Part shown: piece by piece, positions 5,587 to 5,966 of the stretch
Layout of the letters: each line of letters begins with the position of its first letter
Numbering within the stretch: position 1 is the first letter of the stretch
Assembly: GCA_015487335.1 (NCBI GenBank)
Contig: WFPZ01000024.1
Span: 1-5,966, forward strand
Source: Paracoccaceae bacterium
Lineage (GTDB): Bacteria > Pseudomonadota > Alphaproteobacteria > Rhodobacterales > Rhodobacteraceae
Direction of reading: 5' to 3'
Length of the DNA stretch: 5,966 nt
Notes under the pieces: generated by a model
The model's database searches: none
Seen by the model: only the letters and a program-made list of their open reading frames with translations
What the model was told of the DNA's origin: nothing
Program-made: the position numbers and the translations under genes

Positions 5587-5966
5587 CAGGATAAGGAGGT
5601 GGCTGCGGCTTCCTGAACGGATACGCACGACCGCCTCGCCGCTGAAACGCGGGCGGGTCGATCATGTGGTGATTCTCGACGGCACGCTCTCTTCGCTGGA
5701 GGCGGGGCTGGAGACGAACGCCGGGCTGACCTACAAGCTGCTTGGCGAGGTGGCGCCGGCGGCGCATGTCTCGATCCGCTACGAGCAGGGCGTGCAGTGG
5801 CTGGGCTGGCGCCACGTGCGCGACGTGATCGAGGGGCGCGGCATCAACCGCCAGATCCGGCGCGCCTACGGCTTTCTGGCCTCGCGCTATCGCCCCGGCG
5901 ACAGGATCTTCCTGTTCGGCTATTCGCGCGGCGCCTATGCGGTGCGCTCGCTGGCCGGGGTGATCG
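5573..5966 (+). CDS. DUF2235 alpha/beta-hydrolase domain protein, N-terminal part, cut by the right window edge
   Basis: The frame is open from 5561 to the window edge. Using GTG 5573 it encodes 131 residues starting MRLSDRIRRWLRLPERIR. After a basic, arginine-rich N-terminus come VDHVVILDGTL (D36-G-T38), a conserved-looking ETNAGLTYKLL stretch, GRGINRQIRRAYGFLASRY, and RIFLFGYSRGAYAVRSLAG with the nucleophile elbow G116-Y-S118-R-G120. This D-G-T / T-N / G-x-S-R-G pattern is typical of DUF2235, the domain related to type VI secretion phospholipase effectors of the Tle1 kind; many members are stand-alone proteins of unknown function, and no secretion gene is seen here. The remaining catalytic residues lie beyond the edge. 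The start is uncertain: GTG 5573 overlaps the hydroxylase gene by 14 bp and has a weak ribosome binding site, while a perfect Shine-Dalgarno at 5592-5601 falls inside the frame with no ATG, GTG or TTG at usable distance. The overlap suggests translational coupling. The family call is firm, the function open. Confidence 0.85.
   Translation, partial: MRLSDRIRRWLRLPERIRTTASPLKRGRVDHVVILDGTLSSLEAGLETNAGLTYKLLGEVAPAAHVSIRYEQGVQWLGWRHVRDVIEGRGINRQIRRAYGFLASRYRPGDRIFLFGYSRGAYAVRSLAGVI
5592..5601 (+). other. Full anti-Shine-Dalgarno match without a standard start codon
   Basis: TAAGGAGGTG matches the complement of the 16S rRNA 3' end over ten bases and begins 5 nt after the hydroxylase stop codon. 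No ATG, GTG or TTG follows at a usable distance in any frame; the only nearby candidates are CTG at 5603 (in the hydrolase frame, too close) and CTG at 5613 (short dead-end frame). In the chosen hydrolase frame it encodes I-R-R-W. It may help ribosomes stay or reinitiate at the gene junction, or be a by-product of an arginine-rich N-terminus. Confidence 0.4.

Noticed and set aside
3184..5628. 814-codon minus-strand open frame covering the whole molybdenum hydroxylase gene
   Set aside because: The plus strand carries all conserved motifs of the hydroxylase; the antisense product is His/Gly/Ala-rich without domains and has no plausible ribosome binding site or promoter. It is a GC-driven shadow.
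5573..5966. Type VI secretion effector (Tle1-like) island
   Set aside because: The DUF2235 fold is shared with Tle1, but no VgrG, PAAR, adaptor or immunity gene is visible, and the neighbour is a metabolic enzyme. There is too little sequence to support an effector role.

Overview
The window is GC-rich, compact and almost fully coding. Codon use is strongly GC-biased at the third position, spacers are short, and the gene families present (a ValS starting MPMEKKFD, an Lrp/AsnC regulator divergent from a fold-III PLP decarboxylase, a CoxL-like molybdenum hydroxylase followed by a DUF2235 protein) together suggest an alphaproteobacterium, most likely Rhodobacterales. This placement comes from remembered family resemblance, not from a search.

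Layout. Positions 1-1376 on the minus strand hold the N-terminal 458 residues of valyl-tRNA synthetase; the gene runs off the left edge. Positions 1485-1916, also minus strand, hold a complete 143-residue Lrp/AsnC-family regulator that reads towards valS. A 164-bp divergent spacer (1917-2080) carries two perfect inverted repeats and a set of direct repeats phased at 20 and 30 bp. On the plus strand follow a 382-residue PLP-dependent decarboxylase of the ornithine/diaminopimelate decarboxylase fold (2081-3229), a 765-residue molybdopterin-binding subunit of the xanthine dehydrogenase/CoxL family (3289-5586), and the first 131 residues of a DUF2235 alpha/beta-hydrolase (5573 to the right edge), which overlaps the preceding gene by 14 bp.

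How the genes may work together. The Lrp-type regulator most plausibly senses an amino acid and controls its own promoter and the divergent decarboxylase through the repeats between them. The molybdenum hydroxylase gene lies 59 bp downstream of the decarboxylase with its own ribosome binding site, and may be co-transcribed or have its own promoter. It lacks adjacent FAD and 2Fe-2S subunit genes, so its electron-transfer partners must be elsewhere or different. Its overlap with the DUF2235 gene points to translational coupling of those two. No mobile element, CRISPR array, tRNA or rRNA was seen. The genes are recognisable families; the most unusual structure is the phased repeat array at 1921-1980.
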